Shown here: piece after piece, positions 52,130 through 64,000 of the stretch | How the letters are laid out: each line of letters starts with the position of its first letter | Position numbering within the stretch: position 1 is the stretch's first letter | Translations under genes and position numbers: made by a program | Notes under the pieces: model-generated | Database searches by the model: none | The model's input: the letters and a program-made list of their open reading frames with translations, nothing else | Told to the model about the DNA's origin: nothing | DNA from: Drosophila persimilis | Lineage: Eukaryota > Arthropoda > Insecta > Diptera > Drosophilidae | NCBI RefSeq assembly: GCF_003286085.1 | Contig: NW_020825298.1 | Span: 12,276,001-12,340,000 of the forward strand | Direction: 5' to 3' | Length of the DNA stretch: 64,000 nt

Positions 52130-52200
52130 TATCGATAGCTTTTACGCCCCTATCGATGCAGCTAGTTGTCAATCGTATGCGATAGTTGTAGATATCGATT
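52130..52200 (-). promoter_or_regulatory. hook promoter with DRE elements (right unit)
   Basis: Exact duplicate of 45977-46045, with TATCGATA at 52130-52137. It drives the truncated hook copy if active. Confidence 0.6.
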
Positions 52201-52235
52201 TATACGATATTTAAATTTATTCAAATTAAACTATT

Positions 52236-52957
52236 TTATTCATTGTTAATATTAAAGTCAATAGCCATAGCCGAGCGTCCACTGTCCAATGCCTTCTCCA
52301 TGCATTCCTCCGCCCATTTGAGCCTTTCGTCTTGCTGTTTTATCTTGTCCAGCGGTGTCCAACTTAAATCAAATTCGAGTCTATAGCTACCTTTGTACGT
52401 CTGGTCTACCGAATGATTCCATTCCTGAAAATGTATCACTGGTATGGTTAAATCTGCTGTACATGCATTGTGGATTGGCAGACTTACTTCCGGCGAGAGC
52501 ATGCTGAAATACGTTTGACCTGATGCCCTTTGATAAAGATGATAGATTTGTCCAGGTTTTTTGGTAAAGTTGCAAGCGGCATTGTGCAGGTCACGGCTCA
52601 CATTGGACTCTTTCAATATTTCCATGGCCTGTGCTTGCAGCATCTTGATCTAGGATTACAATTTATATAATTCATATTCATTTGAGTTGGAAAACAATCT
52701 TACTTGATCCATTATTACTCCAAGTTTGTGACAAGTGGTGTGTTTGAGTTGCTTGTCCGCATTCTGGATTTGTTGAGCCAAAGCAATGATGTCCTCCTGG
52801 TCATGCATAGAAACTCGCAAGGGATCTAAAAGAGACTGTGGATTTCTCTCCACCAGTTGTGCTGAAAGAAATGTGAAATGCTTGAACATTTTATTGTTCA
52901 CTGTTCATTGCTTTATTTACCCTTTTTAACGGCTGTGGTGTATGTCAACTGATCCAT
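52236..52957 (-). CDS. DUF2452 (C1orf50-like) protein, right copy
   Basis: Exons 52921-52957, 52704-52861, 52488-52649 and 52236-52424 encode the same 181 aa as the left copy, with no difference seen in coding or intron sequence. Upstream sequence is also the same. Of the genes touched by the duplication it is the only one fully doubled, so dosage of this product could be raised. Confidence 0.87.
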
Positions 52958-54312
52958 TGTGGTAGCCCTTTTCATCACCCGCTCGAGCAAATGAATAGGA
53001 ATATAATTAAATGACTTAATTTAGTGTTTGCTTTGGCCAAAATTTACACAAACATTGAACATGTGTTTGCGATTGTTGTGTGGGGCATTGACGTACTGGC
53101 GTGGGCTTTCGATACCAAGGATGCATATCGAATACATCGATAGACGCCAGTAATTTGCACTGCCATCTTTAGGCCAGACCTAAAAAAAGAAGAAGAAAGC
53201 CAAATTTTAGTTGTAGTAGCTAGCAAAATTGTAAATTTTTTTGGAAATATAAACTAAATTGAAGTGTTTGGTTTACAGTGAACGGCGGACTAGTGCGATG
53301 CTGGTGTGTGCTAATACTCAAAAGAGCATCAAGTGAAAGAGACAGTAAACGAGAATGCCTTAAACTGTGGGCCGTAGCAACGGTTTCAAGTGAGGAAACA
53401 TTAGGGAAACATTAAATGCCAATTAAAAAAGCGCACGCGCGCATAAAAATGCAACATTAGAGCCAAGACGAAAACTTGAGCCTTAAATTAAGCGGAAACA
53501 GCTGGGGGAAAAGTGATTATACGTGACACAGTGTCTAGAAATTGCATTCGGTAAGCAATTGGCCCCCAAAATAATAATCTTTTTTCATGGTATATACATA
53601 TATACTGTATATACTTTTTGTGTGCGTCCGTGCGTGTGTGTGTGTGTTCGTAAACAACATGCGGGTCAATTATATATTTGCTTTTTGTATTATCCCAAAG
53701 TGCTGAGTGTCCCATTCACTTATTATTATCATTCAGAGAGAGAGACCACAAGAAATATACACTCGTATATACATACATATGTACAAATGTATCCCCTCCA
53801 TATGTCTTATCGCCATGCGTCATATGCCCGTCCGTCCGAAAACTCCCGCACCATGATGTGGTGTTAGTTCCATACACAATGATGGTCATGAGACCTTCTA
53901 ATTCCATATCCGTTGAACAGTCAGTCGGTCCATCCCATCCATTTGCAATATGCAACCGATTGGATGGCATTGCATTGCAGTTTCCTCAGGTACTACCATG
54001 TACATTTCCATATACAGAATATACAGAATATGTGCTTTGCTGTGCTGTGCTGGTTGTGTTGTGCCTTTTAGTCATGCGCTGACTTTGTACCAGTTATCTG
54101 ACCCAAATATTAACCAGGTCCCCATCCAAAGAGAACTCTCAACTCCCATCCAGCACCTCGGCCACCGAAATCTAATGTCAAATGTCATATCTGGGTGTAT
54201 TCTCCTTCTTGCAGTAGCCGCACAAACCGAATCGAAGTATTTCCGAATAACGAAACGCAGCAGACAGCCCCGCCAGAAGAAATTATATAAAATTTTAATT
54301 AGGAAACGAGCC
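52958..54312 (+). promoter_or_regulatory. Divergent DUF2452/mib2 promoter region and mib2 5'UTR (right unit)
   Basis: Copy of 46805-48159. It holds the predicted noncoding exon (donor after 53550) and the leader of the intact mib2. Confidence 0.5.
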
Positions 54313-57300
54313 ATGCGAGCCTCCATTCCGCCCGGCATACGTGTAGTTCGCGGACCCAATTGGATATGGTCGAATCAAGGTAAGAATATGGAATATGGAG
54401 AAAATATGGAATGGAGAATTTGTATATCCTAAAAAACTCTGACGCTCTGGCGCCCTGTGTATCGTACATGGGAGCACACGGGGACGGTACGGTGTACGGT
54501 GTGGCATGATGCCTTGCGTTGCGTTTCGTTGCTCAGGGCGTTGTTGTGTGTAAAAAGAGGACGCGCCTCTCTATTTATAGCAACACTCAATGCGCCAGCG
54601 AAATTCTTTTCGCTTACCAATTGCTTTTTGCTTTCCCTCGCTTCATTCTATATATACCTATGGTAGATATAGATATGTACATATACATATATGTATTTTC
54701 GGTAATATACATATGTATACAGATATGGCAGTGAAATTCATTCGCTGGAAATAAGATTACATTATTCCGTAGTTATTAATTCAATTAATGCTTTTAACCA
54801 TTCATATCTGTTGTACTTTTTGTTGTGTGAACAATTATCACATACTCGTACATGAATGTGTTTCAGTGGTGCTATATTCGTTTTGAATACCCTTCAATTA
54901 CGGGGGCGATTAGTTGAAGAGGTCTGAAATATGTAAGTAGGATAGAGCTTTTATAGAGTGTTAATTATAGGCCAAAGAATAATACTTTGGGACAAGAGGA
55001 ATATTTATAGATTAGAAGGTATAAAACTGCTCTGAAACAGGTCTTTTGCAACGTCTTCTTATAGAATAAGAGTCTTAAAGTGTTATGCAAATCATGTATA
55101 TAGGCACAAGGTAGTCATAACTGTAGCTATTCCATTTACTATTCATAATAATAAATATATCACATAAACAGGACTTAAATGTACTAGTTCAAAAATGATC
55201 CACAACTTAAGGAAATCTCCTATATTCTATCTAATCATCAAGAGAAACTCAATATAAGAATGGCTATAGGGCCACTTATTTACTTCATTCCTGGGTTTTC
55301 CATTTTCTCTGTATATTTCTGGACTTCTCTGTCCTTGAGGGAGCTCTTTTATGATCGACCACACAGAAAATATGGAAAAAAGCGTTAAAAAACGTTTAGA
55401 GACAACTTGCGAAAAGTTTTCTTTGGGATTGAGAATTGGAAATGTTCTCAAAGTGTCTGCTTCGCGAAGAAAGTCGCTTCGGGTTTAGAAAAAGCATTGT
55501 AAGAAGTGCTATATAGATTGTTCCAATTGTACTTCCATACAATTTTCTTGTCCCTTTGGTAGGACTTTAATCTGCCATTGTCAATTCCTATCTTTAACTG
55601 CAAGAGAAATATGCCTTCCTCTAGAAATTCTCGTGACTAATAGTTCTATAGAGCGTATAGTGGGCTCCCATTTGCAGCTGCAGCTGCACATCTGTGGAGT
55701 TTCTACCCATAAATACTTACAATATATGCACATTCGTCGGAACCGTCCGTATAAACAGATTAGGTCATGGTATGTGTCTTTCGGCTCCGTCTTTCCCTGA
55801 AAAAGCCAAATACTGCCGTGCCGCCTGCGGGCATAAACGTCTGGCGGCTGTCATGTCAGACGGCGGCATCGGAGCCGCGCAAGGGCGCGTGCCATTTTGT
55901 CTCCAACATTTTTGTGGAGTGTTTATTTATAGAAGCGGACGGGGGGATCGTGTGCAACAGCTCCAGGGGCTGCACTGTGGCAGGCAGGCAGGCAGAGACA
56001 CGAGTGTTTGGAGAGTTTTATTTTTGGGGCATATACAAATCCGCTTCTGAGGCGGCCCCCAATCCTGCTGCTTGCCATGTCACCCTCTCTAGACCCAAGA
56101 CAGGACTAGAAGCGTGTCTGTCTGTTTGTGTGTGTATATAATTATAAGAGGCAGCTGCTGCTGTTGCTGTTTCATTTTGAGTGCATAACCGAATCGGGGG
56201 ATTGGAGCTCCCCAGAGTCAATGATTAAATGTATTTATAGCGTGTTGTTTATAGAGGGGAAGCATAGAAGCCTCAAGGGGAGGAAGTCTTGCCACCGGAT
56301 GCGCCACAGAACGTTCTTTATATCCCGGAAGGGAGGGAGGAAGCCAGAACCAAAACCTCTACTCTCTAACAAATCGTGTTCTCCCTGCACTCTCTCTCTC
56401 ATTGCTTTTCATTGCTTGCGCAACAGACGACGGAGAAGGTCACGTTGGGACCGTTTGCGAAATTGGCCGTTGCGGATCCTCACATTCACCAGAGAACACC
56501 GTTGTCGTCAACTGGGATTCGGGACATCGCACCAACTACCGTGTGGGCTATCAGAGTCAATACGATTTGATAATTGTGGATAACGCTCAAGTTGGTAAGT
56601 GTGCCTCCATCCCTCAGATATCATCAGAAATCATTATGAATATGGCATTCCTGGCAGGCGTTCGTCATTCAAACGTCGTCTGCGATGGCTGCTCGAAGGC
56701 CGGCATAGCGGGCATTGTCTTCAAGTGTGCGCAGTGTGCCAATTATCATCTGTGTGCCTTTTGCTACGCCGAGGATCTGCACGATCTGGAGCATCCCTTT
56801 ATCAGATATACCACGCCCAATTCCCTGGGCGTACGTGTGCCAACGCGCAAGGGGTCGAAGCGCATTCAATTGCGTGGAATTTTCGTTGGCTCGAAGGTTG
56901 TGCGCGGCCCGGACTGGGAGTGGAACGACCAGGACGGCGGCGAGGGCAGGACGGGTCGTGTTATGGAAATCCGTGGCTGGGACAACGAATCCTGTCGCAG
57001 TGTAGCCAACGTTTCGTGGGTAACGGGCTCAACGAACGTCTATCGTCTGGGGCACAAGGGCAACGTCGACCTCAAGTACATATCGGCCACTGGCGGCGGC
57101 CACTACTACAAGGATCACATGCCAGTGCTGGGCCAGCCGGAGGAGCAGCAACCGGTGGCGCCGATGGTGAAGCCAAGCTTCTCTGTGGGCGATCGGGTCA
57201 AGGTTTGCCTGGAGGTAGATGCCCTCATGAAACTACAGCAGGGCCACGGCGGTTGGAATCCGCGAATGGTCGAGCATCTGGCCAAGCTGGGAACAGTCCA

Positions 57301-59763
57301 TAGGATCACCGATAAAGGAGATATACGGTAAGAAGTACAGCTTTGTTCCTCTGAGAGGATTCTTGTTATGATTTATTCTTCTGACAGGGTGCAATATGAA
57401 AACTGTCCCAATCGATGGACCTTCCATCCCGCTGCACTCGTAAAAGTTGTCTCCTTTCGTGTGGGGGATCTGGTGACCATCATCAACGATGCCAACAAGG
57501 TCCAACAGCTGCAGAAAGGTCATGGCGAATGGATTGATATTATGCGATATGTAAGCGGAGGCCAGGAGATTCGTAATCCGTAGATTTCCAATAAGAATTG
57601 TCTCTTTGTTTCCCTTTTCAGGCTTTAGGTAAAATCTGCAAAGTGGTGAAAGTCTACTCGGATGGGGATCTGCGCATTCAGCAGCTGGATGATGGCTTCG
57701 AGTGGACCCTGAATCCCAAATGTGTCAAACTGGAGCGTTCGCCTTTGGCCACGGCTGCAGAACGCTCCAACAGCATGATGGATCTGAGCCATCGGCGTGC
57801 CGATCATGTAATGACACCCCTCTCCGGCCTCTCGGGCAGCTCTGTGGCGGATAAACTAGTGCGCGAAGCGGCCCAGGGGCATCTAGAATTTGTGCGCCAA
57901 TATCTGGACATGAATCCCACCCAAGTGGATGTCATGAGCGGGGGCAAGGCGTGCATACAGGTGGCCTCTCATCAGGGCTACGTCGAGCTGGTCAGCTACC
58001 TCATCTCCAAAGGCGCCAATGTGAATGCGGTGGACAAGGAGGGCGACTCGGCGCTCCATTATGCCGCCTTTGGCAATCAGCCGGCCACAATGCGTGTCCT
58101 GCTGCAGCACGGGGCCGAAGTAAATTTCCTTAACTCGAGCCACTGCTCTGCGCTGCACATTTGTGCGCACAAGAAGACGCCACACTGTGTGCGAGAGCTG
58201 CTGCAGCACCAGGCCAATGTGAACATTCAGGACTCGTACGGCGATACGGCACTGCACGATGCCATCGGCAAAGAGAACACCGAGGTGGTGGAGCTGCTGT
58301 GCAACGCCCCAAATCTGGATTTTACGGTGAAGAACAATCGCGGCTTTAATGTGCTGCACCATGCGGCGCTCAAGGGGAATGTGGTGGCCGCACGGCGTAT
58401 ACTGCAGCTCTCTCGGCAGTTGGTGAATGTGCGAAAGGACGATGGATTCGCAGCCCTGCATTTAGCCGCCCTCAATGGACATGCACAGGTAGTCGAGACG
58501 CTCGTCACGGAGGGCCAGGCCGAGCTGGACATCAGCAACAATCGACGTCAGACGCCGTTCTTGCTGGCCGTCTCGCAGGGTCATGCCGGCGTGATCGAGC
58601 GCCTCGTGCGGCTATCATGTGATGTGAATGCCAAGGACGAGGACGGGGACAATGCCATGCATGTGTGCGTGATCAAAAAGTCCAATCTGCAGTCGGCAGC
58701 TGAACCGAATCCCGAGGAGGCGCCCGAGATACACAAATTCTACATGAGTCTCGTGCAGACGAGTGTGCGCGCAGAGGATCGTCTGATGTACAGCATACTC
58801 ATCTATCTGTCGCGGGCCGGGTGCCGCGTGGAGCTGAACAATGCCAATGCCAGCATATTCGAGTGGATCACCGACCGCAACATCAGGCAGATGATCTTTG
58901 GACAGCAGCAGCCAGAGGCGGAATCCTCGAGTGCCGCAGCCTTGCTGCGCTTGCAGGCCCTCGATATGTCTGAAGACGAAATGCCAACGGGAGGTGGATC
59001 TGGGGCCGCGGAAACAAACGGAGCGGCGCCCGTTCCTCCGCCACCTCAACGCCAACATCTAGATGTAATGCCAAAGCCCAACGATATGGCCGGAGCAACG
59101 CCGTCGCCATCAGTAGCCGTAGCAACAGCAACACCATCTGCATCACCGGGAGTCAAGAAACTAAATTCGGATACCCCTCCATTGACGGCACCCCCAAATG
59201 TTTCGCCACAGGTTGCGCCTCGCAAGAAGGCACCCAAGCCGCCAGCTACCTCAAGCAGCAGCACAGCCACAGCCAATGCCACAGGAGAGAAGCCATTTGT
59301 GGCCGGGGCTGTGGCTGCCGCCCTGCCAGGTCCGGCTCCTAGTCCGGCCATGGTCGCGGGTCCACTGGAGTGCATCGTGTGCAATGAGATCCTTTCCCTG
59401 GTGCGCTTCGAGCCGTGCCAACATCAAATCGCCTGCGAGGAGTGCGGCATACGCATGAAGAAATGTCTAAAATGTGGTGTGCTCATAGAACGCCGTGTGA
59501 CCTCCAACGGGCGGGTAGTCCCCCTGCAACCGTCCACATCATCGCCCAGTGATCCGGCCCGTCAGCCATCGGGGGATCTCCTGCGGTACTTGGAGAACAA
59601 AGTGCAGGAGTTCGAGGAATCGCACTATTGTGGCATTTGCATGGAGCGCAAAAGGGATGTCGCCTTTTTGTGCGGCCATGGGGCTTGCTCCCACTGCGCC
59701 GAGACGTTGCGCACGTGTCACATGTGCCGCAAAACGATACTCAAGAAGATCAATCTGTACTGA
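54313..59763 (+). CDS. mib2: Mind bomb 2 E3 ubiquitin ligase (intact copy)
   Basis: Exons 54313-54379, 56427-56594, 56658-57327, 57388-57550 and 57622-59763 join in phase to 1069 aa. In order: MIB/HERC2 domain (about 5-75, VVRGPNW), ZZ zinc finger (about 85-130), second MIB/HERC2 (about 150-215, VVRGPDWEW), two MIB repeats (about 240-395), and ankyrin repeats (about 432-710). A low-complexity Pro/Ala/Ser linker follows, then two RING fingers (near 940, CIVCNE; near 1026, CGICMERKRDVAF). Mib-family ligases ubiquitinate Notch ligands for endocytosis. Fly mib2 also maintains muscle integrity and myoblast fusion. The start MRASIPPG was chosen because it follows a leader acceptor and the MIB domain begins at once. 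The first 57699 bases' worth of coding exons lie in the right duplication unit. Confidence 0.96.
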
Positions 59764-61053
59764 GGCGTGTCCAGCTGGAGCAGCAGGAGCATGAGCAATT
59801 CGCAACCAAAGTGGCTTGTAAATAAATACACATACATAGAGAGCATTTAAAATTATACTTAGTGTACGGCCCCCGATTTAAGTACATGCGGATATGCAGG
59901 CAATGGTAGGCCTTTATTTGCAGTAATGCTACGTGTGTAACTCAAAGTTATTATTTATTGAACTCCGACCGAATTTTAATCGTTCTTATTTTGTAACGGA
60001 TTATCTAATGGCATCGTATACATAAAATATTATGCACCCTTCACGTGTCTAGTTATTAGCATCGTTTAACTATGTCTGGCAACGAAAAAACCAACTAAAA
60101 GCGAAAGATATTTAATAGTCATTAAATTGCAAAATATACAAATTAAAAACAAAAAACAGTTGAAACAAATCGTCGCGCTTTATATTCCAGTCGACAGGAG
60201 ACACCAAATACTGTAGTGAATACTTTCTGCACTTGACCACTAACTATACATATATGTACATAAATACTTTATACAATACTGTATAATGTGTGCAATGTCA
60301 CCCGAGTTAATGGGTGAATTGCATAAATTGCAATTGCATTTATAAAGGTATATATTAAAGAACCCAGGTATAGCAACTTCAATGCGCGGGTTTCTTTTTC
60401 CAGCTTCCCTGCACCATTTACTCCATTCATTTCCTTGTCGCTCACTTTCAAACAATTACAATTTGGCGCGCAGATTAACCAATCGGTGCTGAGGTAGCTG
60501 GTGCACTCCACTATTAGGAATTTTGAAGAATTTTAGCGTTGTTCAATTGAAAGATATCGTGCTCATTTAAGGAAAAAGGAAAGAATAGATCTCAAGAAGA
60601 ATTTGCAAACAGTATTATTTTCCGCGGCTTAATTCAAGTTAAAATAGAGGGGGGTTAAGTGGGTTATATCTTTTTATATATTTTATCGATAAGTCCGATT
60701 TGCACTGATGCTCTCTCCTGTGACGAAAAAATGAGTCGTAATTTTGAATGGGCTATGCTATAAAAAGGGTATGGACAACAGGCAAAAACATCCAAGGCAA
60801 ATTGCAAGATTCGTACGAACCTCACCTCGCTTGTGACCGATTTTGCCTTCACGGTATATTCGGCAAATTGGGTGCATTTTACCTTGCATGCGTTGCATTT
60901 TCTGAGCCGTGTTGCGTGCTGTCCATACCCTCTTTATCCTCTCATTACGTAGCAAATGTGTAGTTACCGTGTAGTTGCTATGTAATAAATTGAGCAAATG
61001 TAAACAGAAGAAAACACGTCACAACGAGAAAAAGTCCGACGCGTATATTTAAA
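59764..61053. other. mib2 3' flank and Catsup upstream region
   Basis: It holds mib2 polyadenylation signals (AATAAA near 59820). A perfect DRE, TATCGATA, lies at 60684-60691, about 370 bp upstream of the Catsup ATG. No other gene was seen. Confidence 0.55.
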
Positions 61054-62459
61054 ATGGCCAAGCACTTGGCCGATTTCCAGAGCAGCAAGCTTCTATTTTA
61101 CCAGAAGCTAGCACTAGGCGTTATACTCAGTGGCATTCTACTTTCCCTACCGTCATTATGCGGGGGCCAGGGAAACCCCAGTTTTAAATACTCGCGCGAA
61201 GCGAATGAAAATTTCGATGCGAAGAAGGCTCCGCCGGCAGTTCACCATCACGATCATGATGATGATGATCATCACCATCATCATCATCATCATCATGACG
61301 ATCACCACGCTCATGATCATCACGATGAGCACCACGAGCATGGGCATCATCACCACGGGCATGAAGACGTCGACATCCACAGCAAAACGAAGCCGGCACT
61401 TGGTAAGCTCTCGCATTGTCTCTAATTATTTACATATGTGACTTTATATTATTCTCTATAGATATGAGCACCATATGGTTGCATTCAATTGGGTCCACGT
61501 TGCTTATCAGTGCCGCGCCTTTTGTATTGCTCTACATCATACCGCTTGATAACAGCGATGCCATGAAACCCCGTTTGAAAGTTCTACTGGCATTTGCATC
61601 CGGCGGCCTATTAGGCGATGCATTTCTGCACTTGATACCGCATGCAACGCATCCGCATAGTCACGGAGAGCACGACCACGGGCATGGTCACAGCCACGGC
61701 CACGGACACGACCATCATCATCTTGAAGGCGAGGCCCATGGACACAGTCACGACATGAGCGTTGGTCTGTGGGTTCTGGGCGGAATTATCGCCTTCCTTT
61801 CAGTGGAGAAACTTGTGCGCATACTGAAAGGTGGCGGCGGCGGCGGTGGACACGGGCACAGCCACGGTGCACCAAAGCCCAAACCCAAACCTGTTGCCGA
61901 GAAGAAAGCACCGATAAGAGAAGGCAGCGGAGATGGCGATAAACAAGGTAAATCATCGAAAGCCAAGGCAAAGAAACCAGAGCCCGAGCCAGAGCCGGAG
62001 GGCGAGGTGGAGATCTCAGGTTACTTGAATTTGGCGGCAGATTTTGCCCACAACTTCACCGATGGACTGGCAATTGGTGCTTCCTATTTGGCTGGCAACA
62101 GCATCGGCATAATCACAACCATCACCATTCTGCTGCACGAGGTGCCGCATGAGATTGGTGATTTTGCCATACTTATCAAGTCGGGATGCTCCCGCAGAAA
62201 GGCGATGATGCTGCAGCTCGTGACGGCGCTGGGAGCCGTGGCAGGCACAGCGTTGGCCCTGATTGGTGCCGGCAGCGGTGAGGATAACTCTGCTCCCTGG
62301 GTTTTACCCTTCACAGCCGGCGGATTCATTTACATCGCCACAGTAAGCGTGCTTCCAGAGCTGCTAGAGGAGTCGACCAAACTGAAGCAATCCTTGAAGG
62401 AGATCCTAGCCCTACTCACCGGCGTGGCGCTGATGATTGTTATAGCCAAGTTGGAATAG
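61054..62459 (+). CDS. Catsup: Catecholamines-up, ZIP7-type zinc transporter
   Basis: Two exons (61054-61402 and 61462-62459) join in phase to 448 aa, the size of fly Catsup. An N-terminal hydrophobic stretch ([15 protein letters not shown]) acts as signal or first membrane segment. A dense His/Asp luminal region follows (about residues 65-112). Further His-rich loops occur between membrane segments ([11 protein letters not shown]). The two LIV-1 metal-site helices carry HNFTDG (near 312) and HEVPHEIGD (near 342). The ZIP7 group releases zinc from ER/Golgi to the cytosol. In Drosophila Catsup also negatively regulates tyrosine hydroxylase and GTP cyclohydrolase and affects Notch and EGFR trafficking. 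It is convergent with Ttc19, with 133 bp between stop codons. Confidence 0.97.
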
Positions 62460-62592
62460 TTTCTTGGAACGTTACTTAAACATCCACATAATTTCAGAGA
62501 TAGAGTTTTTTATTTGCATTCAAAAATTATGCTTTTCTACACGAACGGTTTAAATTAGTCAAAAAATACACTTTTACAGGAAAAAATCAACT

Positions 62593-63925
62593 TCATTTCC
62601 CTTTCGTCCCATTAATGGTTGCCTTGATCTCGTTGAGGCAATACTCGGCCTGCTCGATGGCATCGGGATTCTTGTGCTGTTGCCCCATTTTCCAAGCCAA
62701 CTTGCAGGACTGCTCAGCCTGCTGCATCAGACCCTCACGTAGGTAAACCAGACCCAGATTAGCCAGCAGCACTCCCTCTTGACTGACGTCCTTCAGCTCT
62801 TTGGCCAGGGCCATGGCTTGCATTAGAGTTTCCTTCGCTTCTGTGTAGTTTTCAAGCTAAAATAATTAACTTGAGGTTATTGTACAAGTGAATGCCTTAT
62901 GGAAGGAGGACAGGACTTACGTTCACATATGCCACACTGATGTTGTTCAAAATGGTCACCGAAGCATCGTTGACGGCGCCATACACATCGCAGAGGGTGT
63001 CGAAGGCTTCTTTAAAAAGGTTCTTGGCCTCTGTGTATTTTCCTTGCTTCATCAGCAGCTGGCCAAACCTGGAAAATACACATCGTTAGGGATACGGTTT
63101 GATGAGGAGGGTTCGGGGGTTACGAGCTTGGAAATCAATATGGAAACACCTTCAATACCAATTTTTTGTCAAGCCATACAGCTCTTGGATGTCCTTGTCT
63201 TCGGGCACCTTCTCAAGTAGCTTGGCCAGCTGCTGCAGGGTCCAGACAAAGCCTTGGTAGCTCTTCTCCAGATCGCCTTGCAACTGGGACATGTGCGCTA
63301 TCTTGGAACTAATGTGCAGTATCTGAAAGCATTCAAACCAAGCGGTTTAATGTGGTTAGACCTCAGTACAGATAAGTGACGGACAAACCTTTGGGCTCTC
63401 TTCCGTGTGGCCATCAGCAAAGAGACGCTTCATCACATCCGTGAATATCTTCTCTGCCTTTTTGAACTGCTCGCGCTCCATGGCCAGGTTGGCCATTACA
63501 TCGTACACATACGTAATGCCATCTTTGCTCTGCAAGTCTTGAGCCATCCGCAGTGCCAGGTGGAGCATCTGCTCCGCCTTGTCATACTGTTCCCGTTGTA
63601 CGCATAGAATGGATCGCTTGATCTGGTTGATCAATTTCTCTTCAGGAGTCTCCTCCTTGTCATTATCGCTGTTTCCAAACAGATTGAAAGTGAAGGCTGC
63701 TGTAAAAGCCAAGGCCGTGCCTCTGTATGCATTCCCCGAGGCTGAACCGGTACCATGGTGCTGATGTCGACCCACATTAGGGCAGGGCGACGAGAATCCC
63801 GATTCTGACCGTTGCTGGTTGATGGTTCTTCGAAATTTTGACATCTGGCCATATTCCCTTGGACTTGGGCCTACCCGAAGTCTGGCCATTACTTGGGTTA
63901 ATTTGGAAATATTCGTAACAATCAT
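62593..63925 (-). CDS. Ttc19: TTC19, mitochondrial TPR protein for complex III
   Basis: Four exons (63389-63925, 63159-63322, 62921-63068, 62593-62856) join in phase to 370 aa. The N-terminal about 75 residues are basic, Ser-rich and lack acidic residues, as in a mitochondrial targeting sequence. A hydrophobic stretch (TALAFTAAFTFNLFG) follows, probably an inner-membrane anchor. TPR-type helices begin near residue 95 (EKLINQIKRSILCVQREQYDKAEQ is the first pair) and run to the C-terminus. TTC19 binds assembled complex III and clears Rieske protein fragments. In flies its loss gives complex III deficiency and neurological defects. The second intron uses a weak GTATTG donor. Confidence 0.93.
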
Positions 63926-64000
63926 TTTAATAATATATTAACGCATTTTATGCCTAAAATCAAAGTTGGAAGTTTTGGGTTGCCGACTTATGAAATGCGC

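Larger units (their letters stand above)
51550..57699. repeat. Tandem duplication, right unit (6150 bp)
   Basis: Direct copy of 45397-51549, offset 6153 bp before and 6150 bp after the CTG-triplet difference. It carries a truncated hook 5' end, a full DUF2452 gene and the 5' part of the intact mib2. Confidence 0.95.

Overview
This window is Drosophila nuclear DNA from a species outside the melanogaster subgroup; an obscura-group-like fly is possible but not proven. The evidence is compact genes with short GT-AG introns of about 60-80 bp, abundant CA and CAG simple repeats, fly core-promoter motifs (DRE, Ohler motif 1, Inr+DPE) and a set of recognisable fly orthologues. The genes belong to Muller element B: Pp2A-29B, CSN8 and RpS13 carry or are associated with cytological position 29B in D. 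melanogaster. The robl-family gene, Sidpn, hook, mib2, Catsup and Ttc19 belong to 37B, so the window appears to join two distant 2L regions.

Layout. 0.7-0.8 kb: first coding exon of a minus-strand gene starting MGN. 1.5-2.7 kb: intracellular-type lipase (minus). 6.0-8.4 kb: PP2A scaffold subunit (minus). 8.9-9.7 kb: CSN8 (minus), sharing a 257-bp divergent promoter with RpS13 (plus, 9.9-10.7 kb). 12.3-23.1 kb: two tandem plus-strand ABCC4-like transporters. 25.0 kb: a Roadblock-family dynein light chain. 25.3-40 kb: a long, simple-repeat-rich, gene-free region. 40.2-42.8 kb: the bHLH-Orange repressor Sidpn. 43.5-45.9 kb: hook (minus). From 45.4 kb the chromosome holds a 6.15-kb direct tandem duplication. 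59.8-64 kb: Catsup (plus) and Ttc19 (minus), convergent.

The most unusual feature is this nearly perfect tandem duplication (45397-51549 and 51550-57699). Both ends lie inside protein-coding exons: one in hook, the other in mib2. One intact hook and one intact mib2 remain at the outer edges. Between them lie a 5'-only mib2 copy and a 5'-only hook copy in convergent orientation, each ending in foreign antisense sequence of the other. A whole DUF2452 (C1orf50-like) gene is present twice. Only two differences between the units were seen, 20-40 bp apart. It is either a very young, possibly polymorphic, duplication or an assembly error.

All exon structures were built by hand from splice signals and reading-frame phase. 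Each multi-exon model listed as a complete gene closes in frame. No prokaryotic-type system, CRISPR array, tRNA or rRNA gene was recognised.
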